A DNA stretch of 50,023 bases from an uncultured Pseudoflavonifractor sp. (GTDB lineage Bacteria > Bacillota > Clostridia > Oscillospirales > Oscillospiraceae). Positions 24,377 through 32,856 of this stretch are shown here, piece after piece. A program made the translations under genes and the position numbers. Each line of letters opens with the position of its first letter. The stretch's first letter is position 1. The notes under the pieces are model-generated. The model saw nothing but the letters and a program-made list of their open reading frames with translations. It did no database searches and had not been told where the DNA came from. Where the stretch lies: contig NZ_CALXGI010000015.1 of assembly GCF_944387805.1 (NCBI RefSeq), positions 1-50,023 of the forward strand. Direction: 5' to 3'.

Positions 24377-26593
24377 CTATTCAACGGCGGCCAGCCTGGC
24401 CCGGAGACCGGAATACCGCCGCTGCTGGCGGTTGTTGGCCACCATCTGGGCCACCTTGCCCTCGTCCCCCACTATGATGAACAGCTCCCTGGCCCGGGTG
24501 ATGGCGGTGTAGAGCACGCCCCGGGTGAGCAGCATGGGCGCGCCGTCCAGGGCGGCCAGAATCACCGCCCGGTACTCGCTGCCCTGGGCCTTATGTACTG
24601 TGATGGCGTAGGCGGGCTCCAGCTCGGAGAGCATATCCGGCGTGTACTCCACCGTCCGCCCCTCAAAGTCCACAGTGATGACCTCGTCCCGGTTGTCCAC
24701 TTTAATAATCACGCCGATATCCCCGTTGAAGATGCCCATGCCCGTGTCGGTATTGTCCTTGCCCCGCCACATGATGTCGTAGTTGTTGCGCACCTGCATC
24801 ACCCGGTCCCCCTCCCGGAAGATGTACTCGCCGAAGCGGCGCTCCCCCTTGCCGGGCTGGGCCGGATTCACCGCCTCCTGGATGCTCCGGTTGAGGGACG
24901 CGGTGCCCGTGGTATGCCGCCGGGTGGGTGAGAGCACCTGAATCTGATCGGCGGGGATGCCCATCTTTTCAGGCAGACGGGTCTTGCACAGCTCCACGAT
25001 GGTGTCCGCCACCCGCACCGGGTCGGTGCGGCGGAGGAAAAAGAAGTCCTTGGCGGCTCTGTTGTGCAGGTCGGGCAGCTCGCCCCGGTTGACGCTGTGG
25101 GCGTTCATGACGATGGCGCTCTGGGCGGCCTGGCGGAAAATCTCGGTGAGCCGCACCGTGGGCACCCGTCCGCTGCGGATGAGGTCGGAGAGCACGTTCC
25201 CCGGCCCCACCGAGGGCAGCTGGTCCGGGTCTCCCACCAGCACCAGTCGGCACTCCCCCCGCAGGGCGGACAGCAGCGCCCGCATCAGGGTCACGTCCAC
25301 CATGGAGGTCTCGTCCACAATCACCGCGTCCGCCTTCAGGGGTTCGGACTCGTCATGGGCGAACACCAGCTTGCCGGTGCCCGGGTCAAACTGGGTCTCC
25401 AGCAGGCGGTGGATGGTGTAGGCCTCCATGCCGCACAGCTCCCCCAGCCGCTTGGCCGCCCGGCCGGTGGGGGCAGCCAGGGCGGTGTCCAACCCCATGT
25501 GATCGAAGAGGGCCAGCACGCCCCGGAGAGAGGTGGTCTTGCCGGTACCAGGGCCACCGGTGAGCAGCATCACCTGGGACCGGGTCGCCAGTTCCACGGC
25601 GGAGCGCTGCTGGGGCGCGTATGTGATGCCCTGGTCACGCTGGATGCGGTCAATCACCCTGTCCATGTCCTCCGGGGGCAGCAGCTCCTCCCGGCTCATC
25701 TCGGCCAGCCGCTGGGCCACAAAGCACTCCGCCTCGTACAGGTCGAAGAGGTAGACCGCCTCCTCCCCCGCCGTCTCCTCCTGGATGACCTCGCCCCGCT
25801 CGATGAGGGCCTCCAGGCCGTCCCCCAGCGTGTCCAGATCCTCCAGGCCCAGCAGCTGGGCGGTGGCGGCCAGCAGCTTCCGCCGGGGCAGGAAGGTGTG
25901 GCCGTTGTTCAGGTTGTGGCTCAGTTCAAAGAGCAGTCCGGCCTCCAGCCGCTGGGGGTCGTCCCCCTCCATGCCCTGGTCCAGGGCCAGCTCGTCGGCC
26001 TGGTCGAACCGGACCCCCAGCTCCTCGTCCACCAGCAGGTAGGGATTGGACCGCAGCACCTCCAGGGTCCGGTCTCCATACCGCCGGTAGAGAGGCATGG
26101 CCAGCTGGAGGGGCAGACCGTGGTCCCCCAGAAACTCCAGCAGGCGGCGCATGCCCAGCTGAAGGCGGAAATTCTCCCCCATAGCCAGGGCCCGCTTGCG
26201 GGTGATGCCGTGGATTTTGGTCAGCTGCTCCGGGTGCTCCTCCAGCACGGTGAGGGCCTCGCTGCCGAACGCCTCCACAATCTTCCGGGCTGTGGCCGCG
26301 CCGATCCCCCGCACAGCGCCCGAGGCCAGATAGTCGAAGATGGCCCGCTCGCCGGCAGGCATCCGCCGGTCCACCGTCTCGGCCTTGAACTGCTCGCCAT
26401 AGGCGGCGTGGCGCATCCAGCTGCCCCGGACGGTGATGCTCTCCCCCGGCGCGGCCCCGGGGATGCACCCCACCACGGTGATGCCCCCCTGGTCTCCCGC
26501 GTCCAGCCGGAGCACCGTGTAGCCGTTCTCCTCATTCTGGTAGATGACGGCCTCAACGGTGCCCTCAATACAGTTGAGCTGTTCTTCTCCCAT
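24377..26593 (-). CDS. recD2: RecD2-type 5'-3' DNA helicase
   Basis: A 738-aa superfamily 1B helicase of the RecD2 class found in bacteria without RecBCD. An N-terminal OB-like region (residues 1-90) is followed by helix-hairpin-helix repeats (about 95-170: GIGAATARKIVEAFG and KIHGITRKRALAMG). Walker A GGPGTGKTTS lies at about 345-353, the Walker B/motif II region VDETSMVDVTLM and LVGDPDQLPSVGPG follow, and the SH3-like domain and motif VI (AITVHKAQGSEY and YTAITRARELFII) are near the end. RecD2 takes part in double-strand break processing and fork stability. ATG 26593 carries a GGGGAAGAG site upstream. comF and RHH lie downstream in the same direction. Confidence 0.95.
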   Translation of the reverse strand: MGEEQLNCIEGTVEAVIYQNEENGYTVLRLDAGDQGGITVVGCIPGAAPGESITVRGSWMRHAAYGEQFKAETVDRRMPAGERAIFDYLASGAVRGIGAATARKIVEAFGSEALTVLEEHPEQLTKIHGITRKRALAMGENFRLQLGMRRLLEFLGDHGLPLQLAMPLYRRYGDRTLEVLRSNPYLLVDEELGVRFDQADELALDQGMEGDDPQRLEAGLLFELSHNLNNGHTFLPRRKLLAATAQLLGLEDLDTLGDGLEALIERGEVIQEETAGEEAVYLFDLYEAECFVAQRLAEMSREELLPPEDMDRVIDRIQRDQGITYAPQQRSAVELATRSQVMLLTGGPGTGKTTSLRGVLALFDHMGLDTALAAPTGRAAKRLGELCGMEAYTIHRLLETQFDPGTGKLVFAHDESEPLKADAVIVDETSMVDVTLMRALLSALRGECRLVLVGDPDQLPSVGPGNVLSDLIRSGRVPTVRLTEIFRQAAQSAIVMNAHSVNRGELPDLHNRAAKDFFFLRRTDPVRVADTIVELCKTRLPEKMGIPADQIQVLSPTRRHTTGTASLNRSIQEAVNPAQPGKGERRFGEYIFREGDRVMQVRNNYDIMWRGKDNTDTGMGIFNGDIGVIIKVDNRDEVITVDFEGRTVEYTPDMLSELEPAYAITVHKAQGSEYRAVILAALDGAPMLLTRGVLYTAITRARELFIIVGDEGKVAQMVANNRQQRRYSGLRARLAAVE

Positions 26594-26647
26594 GGCGTCT
26601 CTTCCCCTATCCTGTCGGTCTCATTCGTACATATGTTATATTCTATA

Positions 26648-26992
26648 TCATACCTGCTTTTCTTCCTGAAGGCAAGCGGGAAGGCGCTCTATGGCGCAGA
26701 GAATCGTCCCGCTGTCACGCCCAGCCAGCAGAGCGGCCAGACGCCGCCCCTGTTCGGTCAGGCCGCAGTCGGCAATGATCACGGTAAAGCGGGCCATGCC
26801 GCCCTTCTCCAGCCAGCGCAGCCCGGCCAGTTCCTGCTCCAGCCGCTCGCCGTCTCCGCCGGCGGGTACCACGGCGTATATTCTTCCCCGCCCCACCGGG
26901 GCCACCATGGCCCCCAGCAGCAGCCAGCCGACGGCCAGCAGCCCCGCCGCCGCCAAAAGGGCCAGCACAGCCTTGCCAATTACATAGAACAA
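26648..26992 (-). CDS. Small membrane-anchored protein of unknown function
   Basis: A 114-aa protein. One hydrophobic segment (about residues 6-30: GKAVLALLAAAGLLAVGWLLLGAMV) is followed by an approximately 80-residue cytoplasmic or external domain. I see alternating hydrophobic strands (RIYAVVPAGGD, FTVIIADCGL) with helices, compatible with a small alpha/beta fold, but no known motif. A TTG start 9 nt after GGAGG is used; the site is inside a hairpin (26991-27039). It sits between COG2426 and recD2 in the same direction, so it may share their transcript. Function unknown. Confidence 0.6.
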   Translation of the reverse strand: MFYVIGKAVLALLAAAGLLAVGWLLLGAMVAPVGRGRIYAVVPAGGDGERLEQELAGLRWLEKGGMARFTVIIADCGLTEQGRRLAALLAGRDSGTILCAIERLPACLQEEKQV

Positions 26993-27039
26993 CGCCCCTC
27001 ACCTCCGCCATATCCTATGCGCGGGAGGTGAAGGGCGTT
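26991..27039 (-). promoter_or_regulatory. Hairpin covering the ribosome site of the 114-aa gene
   Basis: On the minus strand AACGCCCTTCACCTCCC pairs with GGAGGTGAGGGGCGTT (16 bp, one G-U). The right arm contains the GGAGG Shine-Dalgarno and runs up to the TTG start. It could hide the ribosome site or act as a terminator for the upstream gene; it lacks a U run. Confidence 0.55.
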
Positions 27040-27065
27040 CAGAAAAAGCTGCTTTTCCTTCCCGT

Positions 27066-27650
27066 TCAGGCCAGAACAGAGGAAAACAGGTTGACGCCAA
27101 AGACGGTGAGCAGGCTCATGATGCCCCCAGCCAGCAGCACGCCGGCAAAGATGCTGGGCAGCGCCTTGCGCAGGGGCATATCCAAAAATGCCGCCACCAG
27201 TGCGCCTGTCCATGCCCCGGTGCCGGGCAGCGGGATGGCCACGAAAATCATCAGGCCCAGGTACTTGTATTTTGTCACCTTCTGCCCCTTCAGGTGGGCC
27301 TTTTTCTCCAGCTTGTCCACCAGATTGTTGAGCCGGGGCAGATGGCGGCGCATCCAGAGGAAAATCCGCCGGATATACACCACGATAAAGGGGACGGGGA
27401 TCATGTTGCCGATAATGGCCGCCACAAAGGCCGCCCCATAAGGCAGGCCCAGGGTTGCCACGCCGAAGGGGATGCCCCCCCGCAGCTCTACAATGGGAAT
27501 CATGGAGACCAGCACTGTAAACACAAATTCGCCCACAGGCGCGCTGGTCAGCCACTGCATGATATCCAAAATCAAATCACCCTGCTTCTCCGTTGATACC
27601 GGGGCGGCATCCGCAAGGTCCACCCACGCAGATGTTATTTTACCATCCAT
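27066..27650 (-). CDS. Small multidrug-export-type membrane protein (COG2426)
   Basis: A 194-aa integral membrane protein of the Sm_multidrug_ex family (Pfam PF06695). Marks are SMIPIVELRGGIPFGV (about 49-64), two conserved helices with a Pro-Leu-Pro-Gly-Thr-Gly turn (AIPLPGTGAWTGALVAAF, about 138-155) and a closing transmembrane stretch. The name is historical; transport of drugs is not established for most members. The start is not secure: ATG 27650 has no clear ribosome site and later in-frame starts near 27575 are possible. Gene order with the 114-aa protein and recD2 is co-directional. Confidence 0.84.
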   Translation of the reverse strand: MDGKITSAWVDLADAAPVSTEKQGDLILDIMQWLTSAPVGEFVFTVLVSMIPIVELRGGIPFGVATLGLPYGAAFVAAIIGNMIPVPFIVVYIRRIFLWMRRHLPRLNNLVDKLEKKAHLKGQKVTKYKYLGLMIFVAIPLPGTGAWTGALVAAFLDMPLRKALPSIFAGVLLAGGIMSLLTVFGVNLFSSVLA

Positions 27651-27828
27651 CGGCAGGGCAGGGCAATAAAGTTTTTATTAAATTTTCTCCGCTTAAAAGG
27701 TACGGCCGTCCGTCCCTTCTCCCGCCGCATGGGACAGGGCCTTCAGAACTGCCGCTGAAAAAGGCTGAAATTATGCCAAACCCTCCAGGCCCGAAATATG
27801 AACACTCTGTAAATGTTTCGTGGGGAAC

Positions 27829-27856
27829 TGGACTTTTCCTTCGCCCCTGATATAAT
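27829..27856 (+). promoter_or_regulatory. Likely promoter of the two-component system
   Basis: TATAAT (27851-27856) is a perfect -10 element; a weak -35 TGGACT (27829-27834) lies 16 bp upstream. The rest of the 300-bp gap between 27651 and 27950 shows no gene or clear operator. Confidence 0.65.
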
Positions 27857-27950
27857 TTTCAGGTAAATTAAAGGTTGCCGCTCTACAATATTGTCTGCCG
27901 GATGACAGTACCCGCTGCCGGTTTTCAGCGGGAGAAAGGTGTGAAGCCCT

Positions 27951-28628
27951 ATGCGGATTTTAATTGTGGAGGATGAGGTGCGTCTGGCGGAGGCTCTCTC
28001 TCAGATTATGGCCGAGCAGCGCTACCAGACCGACGTGGTATATACCGGCTCCGATGGGCTGGACTACGCCCTCACCAGCCAATATGACGTCATTGTGCTG
28101 GATGTGATGCTCCCCGGTCTCAACGGCTTCGAGGTGGTGCGGCGGCTCCGCGCCGCCCACAATTCCACCCCCGTCCTCATGCTCACCGCCAAGGATGAGA
28201 CGTCCGACAAGGTCACCGGGCTGGACTGCGGCGCCGACGACTATATGACCAAGCCCTTTGACCCGGAGGAGCTGATGGCCCGCATCCGGGCTCTCACCCG
28301 CCGCCAGGGCGAGGTGCTGGGCGAGACCATGTCGGTGGCCGACCTGACGCTGACATTGTCTACCCGGTGCCTGAGCCGGGGGGACAAGTCGGTACGGCTG
28401 GGCTTCAAGGAGTTTGAGGTTATGAAGCTGCTGCTGGCCAACGCCAGCGCCGTGGTGCCCAAGGACGATATCATTGCCCGGGTGTGGGGCCTGGAGTCCG
28501 ACGCAGAGGACAACAATGTGGAGGTCTATGTGTCCTTCCTGCGAAAGAAATTGGCCTTTCTGGACTCTGTAGTTCAGATCCGCACCATGCGGAAGGTGGG
28601 GTATTTCCTGGAGTACCCGGCTGTATAA
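27951..28628 (+). CDS. OmpR/PhoB-family response regulator
   Basis: A 225-aa transcription factor. The receiver domain has the acidic pocket VEDEVRLAE (residues 6-14), phosphoacceptor Asp51 (VLDVMLP) and Lys101 (TKPFD). A winged helix of the trans_reg_C type (about 130-225) ends in the wing hairpin TMRKVGYFLE. After phosphorylation by the adjacent sensor kinase it should bind DNA and control genes that cannot be named from the window. The ATG at 27951 follows a GAGAAAGGTG stretch. 51 bp separate it from the kinase gene, so both are surely one operon. Confidence 0.93.
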   Translation: MRILIVEDEVRLAEALSQIMAEQRYQTDVVYTGSDGLDYALTSQYDVIVLDVMLPGLNGFEVVRRLRAAHNSTPVLMLTAKDETSDKVTGLDCGADDYMTKPFDPEELMARIRALTRRQGEVLGETMSVADLTLTLSTRCLSRGDKSVRLGFKEFEVMKLLLANASAVVPKDDIIARVWGLESDAEDNNVEVYVSFLRKKLAFLDSVVQIRTMRKVGYFLEYPAV

Positions 28629-28679
28629 GGGCGCTAAAGCAGAAGCGCTGTACTTCTCTGTCGGGGGCGTGATTGGATT

Positions 28680-29987
28680 TTGATCCGCAAGCTGAGAATC
28701 AAGTTTATTCTCACCAACATGGCGCTGGTGAGCCTGGTGCTGATTGTGGTGTTCGCCGTGCTGATGGGCTCCACCTCCCAGCGCCTGGCCGGGCAGAGCC
28801 TGGCCGCCATGCGCATGTCTCTGGAGTGGGGAGAAGATCGGGAGCCGCCCCGCTTTGAGTTCTCTCCCTCCAGCGAGACGGCGCCGGGAAAATGGGAAAA
28901 CCGGGGCGGCGGAGCATTTCAGCAGGTGATGATGATCCCCGTCTTCTGCGTCTCTCTGACAGAGGATGGGCAGGTGGATGCCGTCTATGCCCAGGACAGC
29001 GTGTCTGTGTCCGACCAGGTGCTGGAGGAGGCGGTCTCTCAAGCTCTGGAGTCAGGCGCTCCGGAGGGTGTTCTGAACAAGCTGGGCCTGCGGTATATGG
29101 TGGAGACCAGTCCGGCCGGTACGACCCGCATCGCCTTTGCCGACCGGAGCTGGGAGCGGGAAAACCTGCGCGGTCTGCTGCTGTCCTCCCTGCTGGTGGG
29201 CGCGGGGGCTCTGCTGGGCTTTTTCCTCATCAGCCTCTTTCTCTCCAAGCTGGCCACCCGGCCGGTGGAAAAGGCTTGGGAGCAGCAGCGCCAGTTTGTG
29301 GCCGACGCCTCTCACGAGCTGAAGACCCCTCTCACCGTCATTCTGGCCAACTCGGGCATTCTTCTCTCCCACAGGGAGGACAGCGTGGGGACTCAGGCCA
29401 AGTGGATTGAGTACATCCAGGAGGAGGCCAGGCGGATGAAGGGCCTGGTGGAGGACATGCTCTTCCTGGCTAAGAGCGACGCCGCCCGGCTGCCTTCCGC
29501 CCGGCTGACGGTGGACATGAGCGAGCTGACGGAGGGGTGTCTGCTGCCCTTTGAGTCGGTGGCCTTTGAGGCAGGCGTGACTCTGGAGAGCGATATCCGC
29601 CCCGGGCTGTGCGTCAGCGGCGACGAGGGCCAGCTCCACCGGCTGGTCTACATTCTGCTTGACAACGCCTGCAAGTACGCCGGCGCGGGCGGAACTGTGG
29701 CCGTCGTGCTCAGCCGCGCCGCCGACCGCCTGAAGCTCACTGTGCGCAACACCGGACCCGCCATCCCTCCGGAACATCTGGAGCATCTCTTTGAGCGCTT
29801 CTACCGCTCCGACAGCGCCCGCACCCGGGAGGCCGGCGGCTATGGTCTGGGCCTGGCCATTGCCAGGGCCATTGTTCAGTCCCACCGGGGACAGATTTCC
29901 GTGGCCAGCAGCGAGGCGGAGGGCACGGTTTTCACCGTCCTGCTTCCCCAGGGCAGACGCCAGTTCTGTCCCTCCTTCCTGAGCTGA
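28680..29987 (+). CDS. Sensor histidine kinase of the OmpR partner type
   Basis: A 435-aa membrane kinase with two transmembrane segments (about 9-30 and 165-187). A small extracellular sensor loop lies between them, followed by a HisKA dimerisation domain with phospho-acceptor His212 (SHELKTPLTV) and a HATPase_c domain. The N box is LLDNACKYAG (about 325-334), followed by G-rich motifs ending in YGLGLAIARAIVQSH. It should sense an unknown envelope signal and phosphorylate the preceding regulator. TTG 28680 is the only start giving the full first membrane helix; its ribosome site is weak. A strong terminator follows the stop. Confidence 0.93.
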   Translation: MIRKLRIKFILTNMALVSLVLIVVFAVLMGSTSQRLAGQSLAAMRMSLEWGEDREPPRFEFSPSSETAPGKWENRGGGAFQQVMMIPVFCVSLTEDGQVDAVYAQDSVSVSDQVLEEAVSQALESGAPEGVLNKLGLRYMVETSPAGTTRIAFADRSWERENLRGLLLSSLLVGAGALLGFFLISLFLSKLATRPVEKAWEQQRQFVADASHELKTPLTVILANSGILLSHREDSVGTQAKWIEYIQEEARRMKGLVEDMLFLAKSDAARLPSARLTVDMSELTEGCLLPFESVAFEAGVTLESDIRPGLCVSGDEGQLHRLVYILLDNACKYAGAGGTVAVVLSRAADRLKLTVRNTGPAIPPEHLEHLFERFYRSDSARTREAGGYGLGLAIARAIVQSHRGQISVASSEAEGTVFTVLLPQGRRQFCPSFLS

Positions 29988-30000
29988 TTTCTCCAGGCAT

Positions 30001-30049
30001 AAAAACAGCGCTATGAACCCCTAAAGCTGGGGCCATAGCGCTGTTTTTT
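30001..30049 (+). terminator. Terminator of the two-component operon
   Basis: CAGCGCTATG (30006-30015) pairs with CATAGCGCTG (30034-30043) and is followed by TTTTTT; A-run on the left makes it usable from the other strand too. Confidence 0.92.
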
Positions 30050-30052
30050 GAT

Positions 30053-30325
30053 TTAATCTTCTCTGGTCCGGCATTGGCAATTTCTGCACCAGGCAATGAG
30101 AATCTCTCTTGCCTCCGCCTCGCCGGTTCCGCTGTCTTTCCCGGTAATATAATTTGCGGCCTCCTGCCACGCCTCCGCGGTCCACACACCCCAAGGTGTT
30201 CCCTGGAGCACCTGCTCCAGCCGCGCCGACGACGAGGGAATGCGCAAATCGGAGAGATATGCACAGCCGCTCTTATCCGCCAGATAGTCCAGCAGCCCCT
30301 CACGTCTGCGCTCCGTCCTTTCCAC
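30053..30325 (-). CDS. Hypothetical 90-aa protein
   Basis: A 90-aa soluble protein of unknown function. It starts at GTG 30325, chosen for GGAGG 9 nt upstream; an earlier GTG (30382) has no ribosome site. The N-terminus (ERTERRREGLLDYLADKSG) looks like a charged helix, followed by CAYLSDLRIP and a helical segment ending in a short Cys-containing tail (ILIAWCRNCQC, near residues 73-83). No domain is recognised. A promoter-like pair lies at 30416-30444, just inside the end of the MATE gene. It is convergent with the histidine kinase. It may be a family limited to Oscillospiraceae; that is inference. Confidence 0.55.
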   Translation of the reverse strand: MERTERRREGLLDYLADKSGCAYLSDLRIPSSSARLEQVLQGTPWGVWTAEAWQEAANYITGKDSGTGEAEAREILIAWCRNCQCRTRED

Positions 30326-30415
30326 TGCGCTCGTCCTCCATTTCTGAATCAGCAAATTTGCTTCGCGCCCTGTTCCGGACACGAAAGTGGAAATTTGTGA
30401 CCGAACCGTCTGCGT

Positions 30416-30444
30416 ATTCTACCACGTTTCGACAATAAAATCAA
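30416..30444 (-). promoter_or_regulatory. Candidate promoter of the 90-aa gene
   Basis: TTGATT (30439-30444) and TAGAAT (30416-30421) on the minus strand, 17 bp apart, with an extended TGG before the -10. It overlaps the last codons of the MATE gene. Confidence 0.5.
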
Positions 30445-31832
30445 CTGCCAGCCCCATTTTTCTGCACTTGGCGCAGGCTTTCCATCCGCCCTGCAATCAT
30501 TTTCGGGAAGAACAGCAGGAACAGCACGGTGGTCACAACGGCGCAGAAAATATCGCACACCGGCTCGGCGTAGAAGGCCGCGTCGGCGGTCAGCAGGATG
30601 GGGAAAAGCACCGTCCCGGCGAGGAATGTAGCCTTGCGGAACAGGGAGCAGAACAGAGCCAGCCGCAAATGGCCCATGGCGGTGGTCTCGTCCACCAGAG
30701 TATACTGCACCGCCAGAGGGATGATACCAAAGGTATACACCTTAATATAGGACACTGTACGGGCCATCAGGGCGGCGTCCGATGTAAAGAGCCGGACAAA
30801 CAGAGGAGACAGCGTATGGGTAAAGAGGGTCATAAGCGCGGTAAAGGCCAGACACAGGGCGCAGATATACCGGATGGCCTTTTTGATCCGGTCGGGCTGT
30901 CCGGCGCCGTAGTTAAAGCTGACCACACTCTGGCAGCCGCCGGTGATGCCCCCCATGGGCATGGTGATGATGCACATGTAGCTCTGGACAATGGTGCCGC
31001 AGGTGACCAGAATATCCCCCTCCCCCGGCCCGCCGTACCGCTGGAGCATGGCGTTAAGGACGATGAGAAGCACGCTGTCTGTGGCAATAATCAGGAAGGG
31101 CGTCAGCCCGAAGCTGGCGATGCGCCCGATGACCCGCCACTGGAATCCACCCCAGCCCAGCCGCACCGGCATGGATTTGCGCCGCAGGAAGAAGAGCACC
31201 AGGGCGCAGGAGCACATCTGAGAGATGACGGTGGCAATGGCTGCCCCCGCCACGTCCAGCCCCAGCAGGTAGATAAAAACCGGATCCAGCGCAATGTTCA
31301 TCACCGCGCCCACCAGCACGGTTATCATGCCCAGCCCGGAGCGGCCCTGACAGATAAGGAAGCTGTTCATACCCGTGGCCATGAGGGCGAAGAAGGTGCC
31401 GGCGGTGTAGATGGTCAGGTAGGTGTTGGCGTAGGAAAACGTGACCTCGCTGGCGCCAAAGCACATGAGCAGCGGCTCCCGCAGCAGAAGGAACAGGGCG
31501 GTGAGGGCCACTGAGAGTACCGTCAGCATCAGGAAGCCGTTGTTGAGCACCCGCTGTGCCTCCTCCCGGTTGCCCTCCCCCATGCGCATGGCCAGGTTCG
31601 GAGACCCCCCCAGGCCCACCAGAGTGGCAAAGGAGGAGAGCAGCGTCACAATGGGTCCGCACACCCCCACGCCCGCCAGGGCCACAGTGCCGATATCCGG
31701 GATATTGCCGATGTACATCCGGTCCACAATGCTGTACAGCACATTCACCAGCTGGGCCAGCATGGTGGGGATAGCCAGTCGGAGAAGCAGAGGACCGACA
31801 GGGTCCTTTCCCAGATCGTTTTGATGCCGCAC
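30441..31832 (-). CDS. MATE-family efflux transporter
   Basis: A 463-aa membrane protein with about twelve segments in two bundles. The opening GPLLLRLAIPTMLAQLVNVLYSIVDRMYIG and the later VGLGGSPNLAMRMGEGN (about 80-96) and ALDPVFIYLLGLDVAGAAIATVISQ are typical of MATE antiporters of the NorM/DinF branch. They expel cationic drugs or metabolites using a Na+ or H+ gradient. I start at GTG 31832, with a strong CTCCCCTT site (31840-31847), 7 nt spacing. The ATG at 31871 would lie only about 2 nt past the predicted transcript start. Followed by the 90-aa gene. Confidence 0.9.
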   Translation of the reverse strand: MRHQNDLGKDPVGPLLLRLAIPTMLAQLVNVLYSIVDRMYIGNIPDIGTVALAGVGVCGPIVTLLSSFATLVGLGGSPNLAMRMGEGNREEAQRVLNNGFLMLTVLSVALTALFLLLREPLLMCFGASEVTFSYANTYLTIYTAGTFFALMATGMNSFLICQGRSGLGMITVLVGAVMNIALDPVFIYLLGLDVAGAAIATVISQMCSCALVLFFLRRKSMPVRLGWGGFQWRVIGRIASFGLTPFLIIATDSVLLIVLNAMLQRYGGPGEGDILVTCGTIVQSYMCIITMPMGGITGGCQSVVSFNYGAGQPDRIKKAIRYICALCLAFTALMTLFTHTLSPLFVRLFTSDAALMARTVSYIKVYTFGIIPLAVQYTLVDETTAMGHLRLALFCSLFRKATFLAGTVLFPILLTADAAFYAEPVCDIFCAVVTTVLFLLFFPKMIAGRMESLRQVQKNGAGS

Positions 31833-31879
31833 GCTATCTCTCCCCTTCTCTGTCCCCACGGACAGGCTCATTCCGCCTC

Positions 31880-31908
31880 ATTATAATCGATACTCTCCCC
31901 GCCGTAAA
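31880..31908 (-). promoter_or_regulatory. Promoter of the MATE gene
   Basis: TTTACG (31903-31908) and a perfect TATAAT (31880-31885) on the minus strand, 17 bp apart. The transcript would begin near 31873. Confidence 0.75.
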
Positions 31909-31986
31909 GGGGAATTTTCCTCATTTTTCTCTGTTTTCTCCTCTCTTCTTTTTCTATCAGCACTCATTTTTCTTCTTTATCCCGTT

Positions 31987-32013
31987 TTAGCACTCTCGAT
32001 AAAAGAGTGCTAA
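31987..32013 (+). promoter_or_regulatory. CIRCE operator (HrcA-binding) upstream of hsp20
   Basis: TTAGCACTC, 9-bp spacer TCGATAAAA, GAGTGCTAA: a perfect match to the CIRCE consensus. It places hsp20 under the heat-shock repressor HrcA. No such element precedes clpB. The remaining leader (32014-32237) is AT-rich and shows no second operator; I cannot settle the -35/-10 pair. Confidence 0.96.
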
Positions 32014-32237
32014 CATTTACAATTTAGACATAAATTATTGTATATTTGTTCATAGACCGGCAGTATACTTAGGGACAGAAAAAGAGATAGAGCGTTGAGC
32101 GGAATAAGGCTCAGCCCTCTGAAAGGGGTTTTGCAGTATGCGTGGTACCCGTGATTAGCAGAGTAATAGTACGACTGCCAAAGTCCTATGGTCCCCAAAG
32201 ACAGAATTCCAAGTTTAAATCCAAAGGAGAGATTTCT

Positions 32238-32666
32238 ATGTTTGGTATGCTTCCTTTTGAGCGCAGCAATGACAATATGTTCGATGCTTTTGACAGCTTT
32301 GCCCGTGACTTCTTCCGCAGCAGCAACACTTCCCTGCCCGCCTTCCGCACCGACATCCGCGAGGTCAACGACAAATATGTGCTGGAGGCTGAGCTCCCCG
32401 GTTTCAATAAAGAGGATATCACCCTGGACGTGAAGGACGGCATTCTCACCATCACCGCCGAGCACAAGGAGGACAGCGACAAGAAGGACGAGAAGGGCAA
32501 CTACCTGCGCCGTGAGCGCCGCTATGGTTCCTTCTCCCGTTCCTTTGACATCACCGGTATTGACGAAGCCGGCATCACCGCCGCCTATAACAACGGGGTG
32601 CTGGAGCTGAACCTGCCCAAGGCCCAGCCCGTGGTTCCCGAGGCGCGGAGAATCGCCATTGAGTAA
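32238..32666 (+). CDS. hsp20: Hsp20-family small heat-shock protein
   Basis: A 142-aa alpha-crystallin-type chaperone that holds unfolding proteins until ATP-dependent machines refold them. The alpha-crystallin domain spans about 33-130: RTDIREVNDKYVLEAELPGFNKEDI, DGILTITAEHK (strand core), and the closing AAYNNGVLELNLPK, where the GVLEL stretch matches the family GxLxxxxPK motif. A short C-terminal RRIAIE gives the usual I-x-I/V contact. AAAGGAGA at 32223-32230 sets ATG 32238. A CIRCE operator upstream indicates HrcA control; clpB follows after a terminator. Confidence 0.95.
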   Translation: MFGMLPFERSNDNMFDAFDSFARDFFRSSNTSLPAFRTDIREVNDKYVLEAELPGFNKEDITLDVKDGILTITAEHKEDSDKKDEKGNYLRRERRYGSFSRSFDITGIDEAGITAAYNNGVLELNLPKAQPVVPEARRIAIE

Positions 32667-32677
32667 CGGCAAGCCCC

Positions 32678-32716
32678 GGGAGCCGGTCAGCCAAAGCTGA
32701 CCGGCTCCCTTTCTCT
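32678..32716 (+). terminator. Terminator of hsp20
   Basis: GGGAGCCGGTCAGC (32678-32691), loop, GCTGACCGGCTCCC (32696-32709), then TTTCTCTT. It separates hsp20 from clpB transcription. Confidence 0.9.
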
Positions 32717-32856
32717 TCCTTCTTTTTCACCCCGGTCCCAGAAAAAGTTATGGACTTTGGGAGCGAAAAATAGTAGATTAGTGACAGGATGCGGAGAATC
32801 CTTCCACCTCCCCAGTCAGAATTTGTTTTACCCCCTGAGAGGATGTGACTTACTAT

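Noticed and set aside
32014..32237. Second regulatory element (RNA thermometer) in the hsp20 leader
   Set aside because: The leader is long, but I could not find a stem that pairs with the AAAGGAGA ribosome site.
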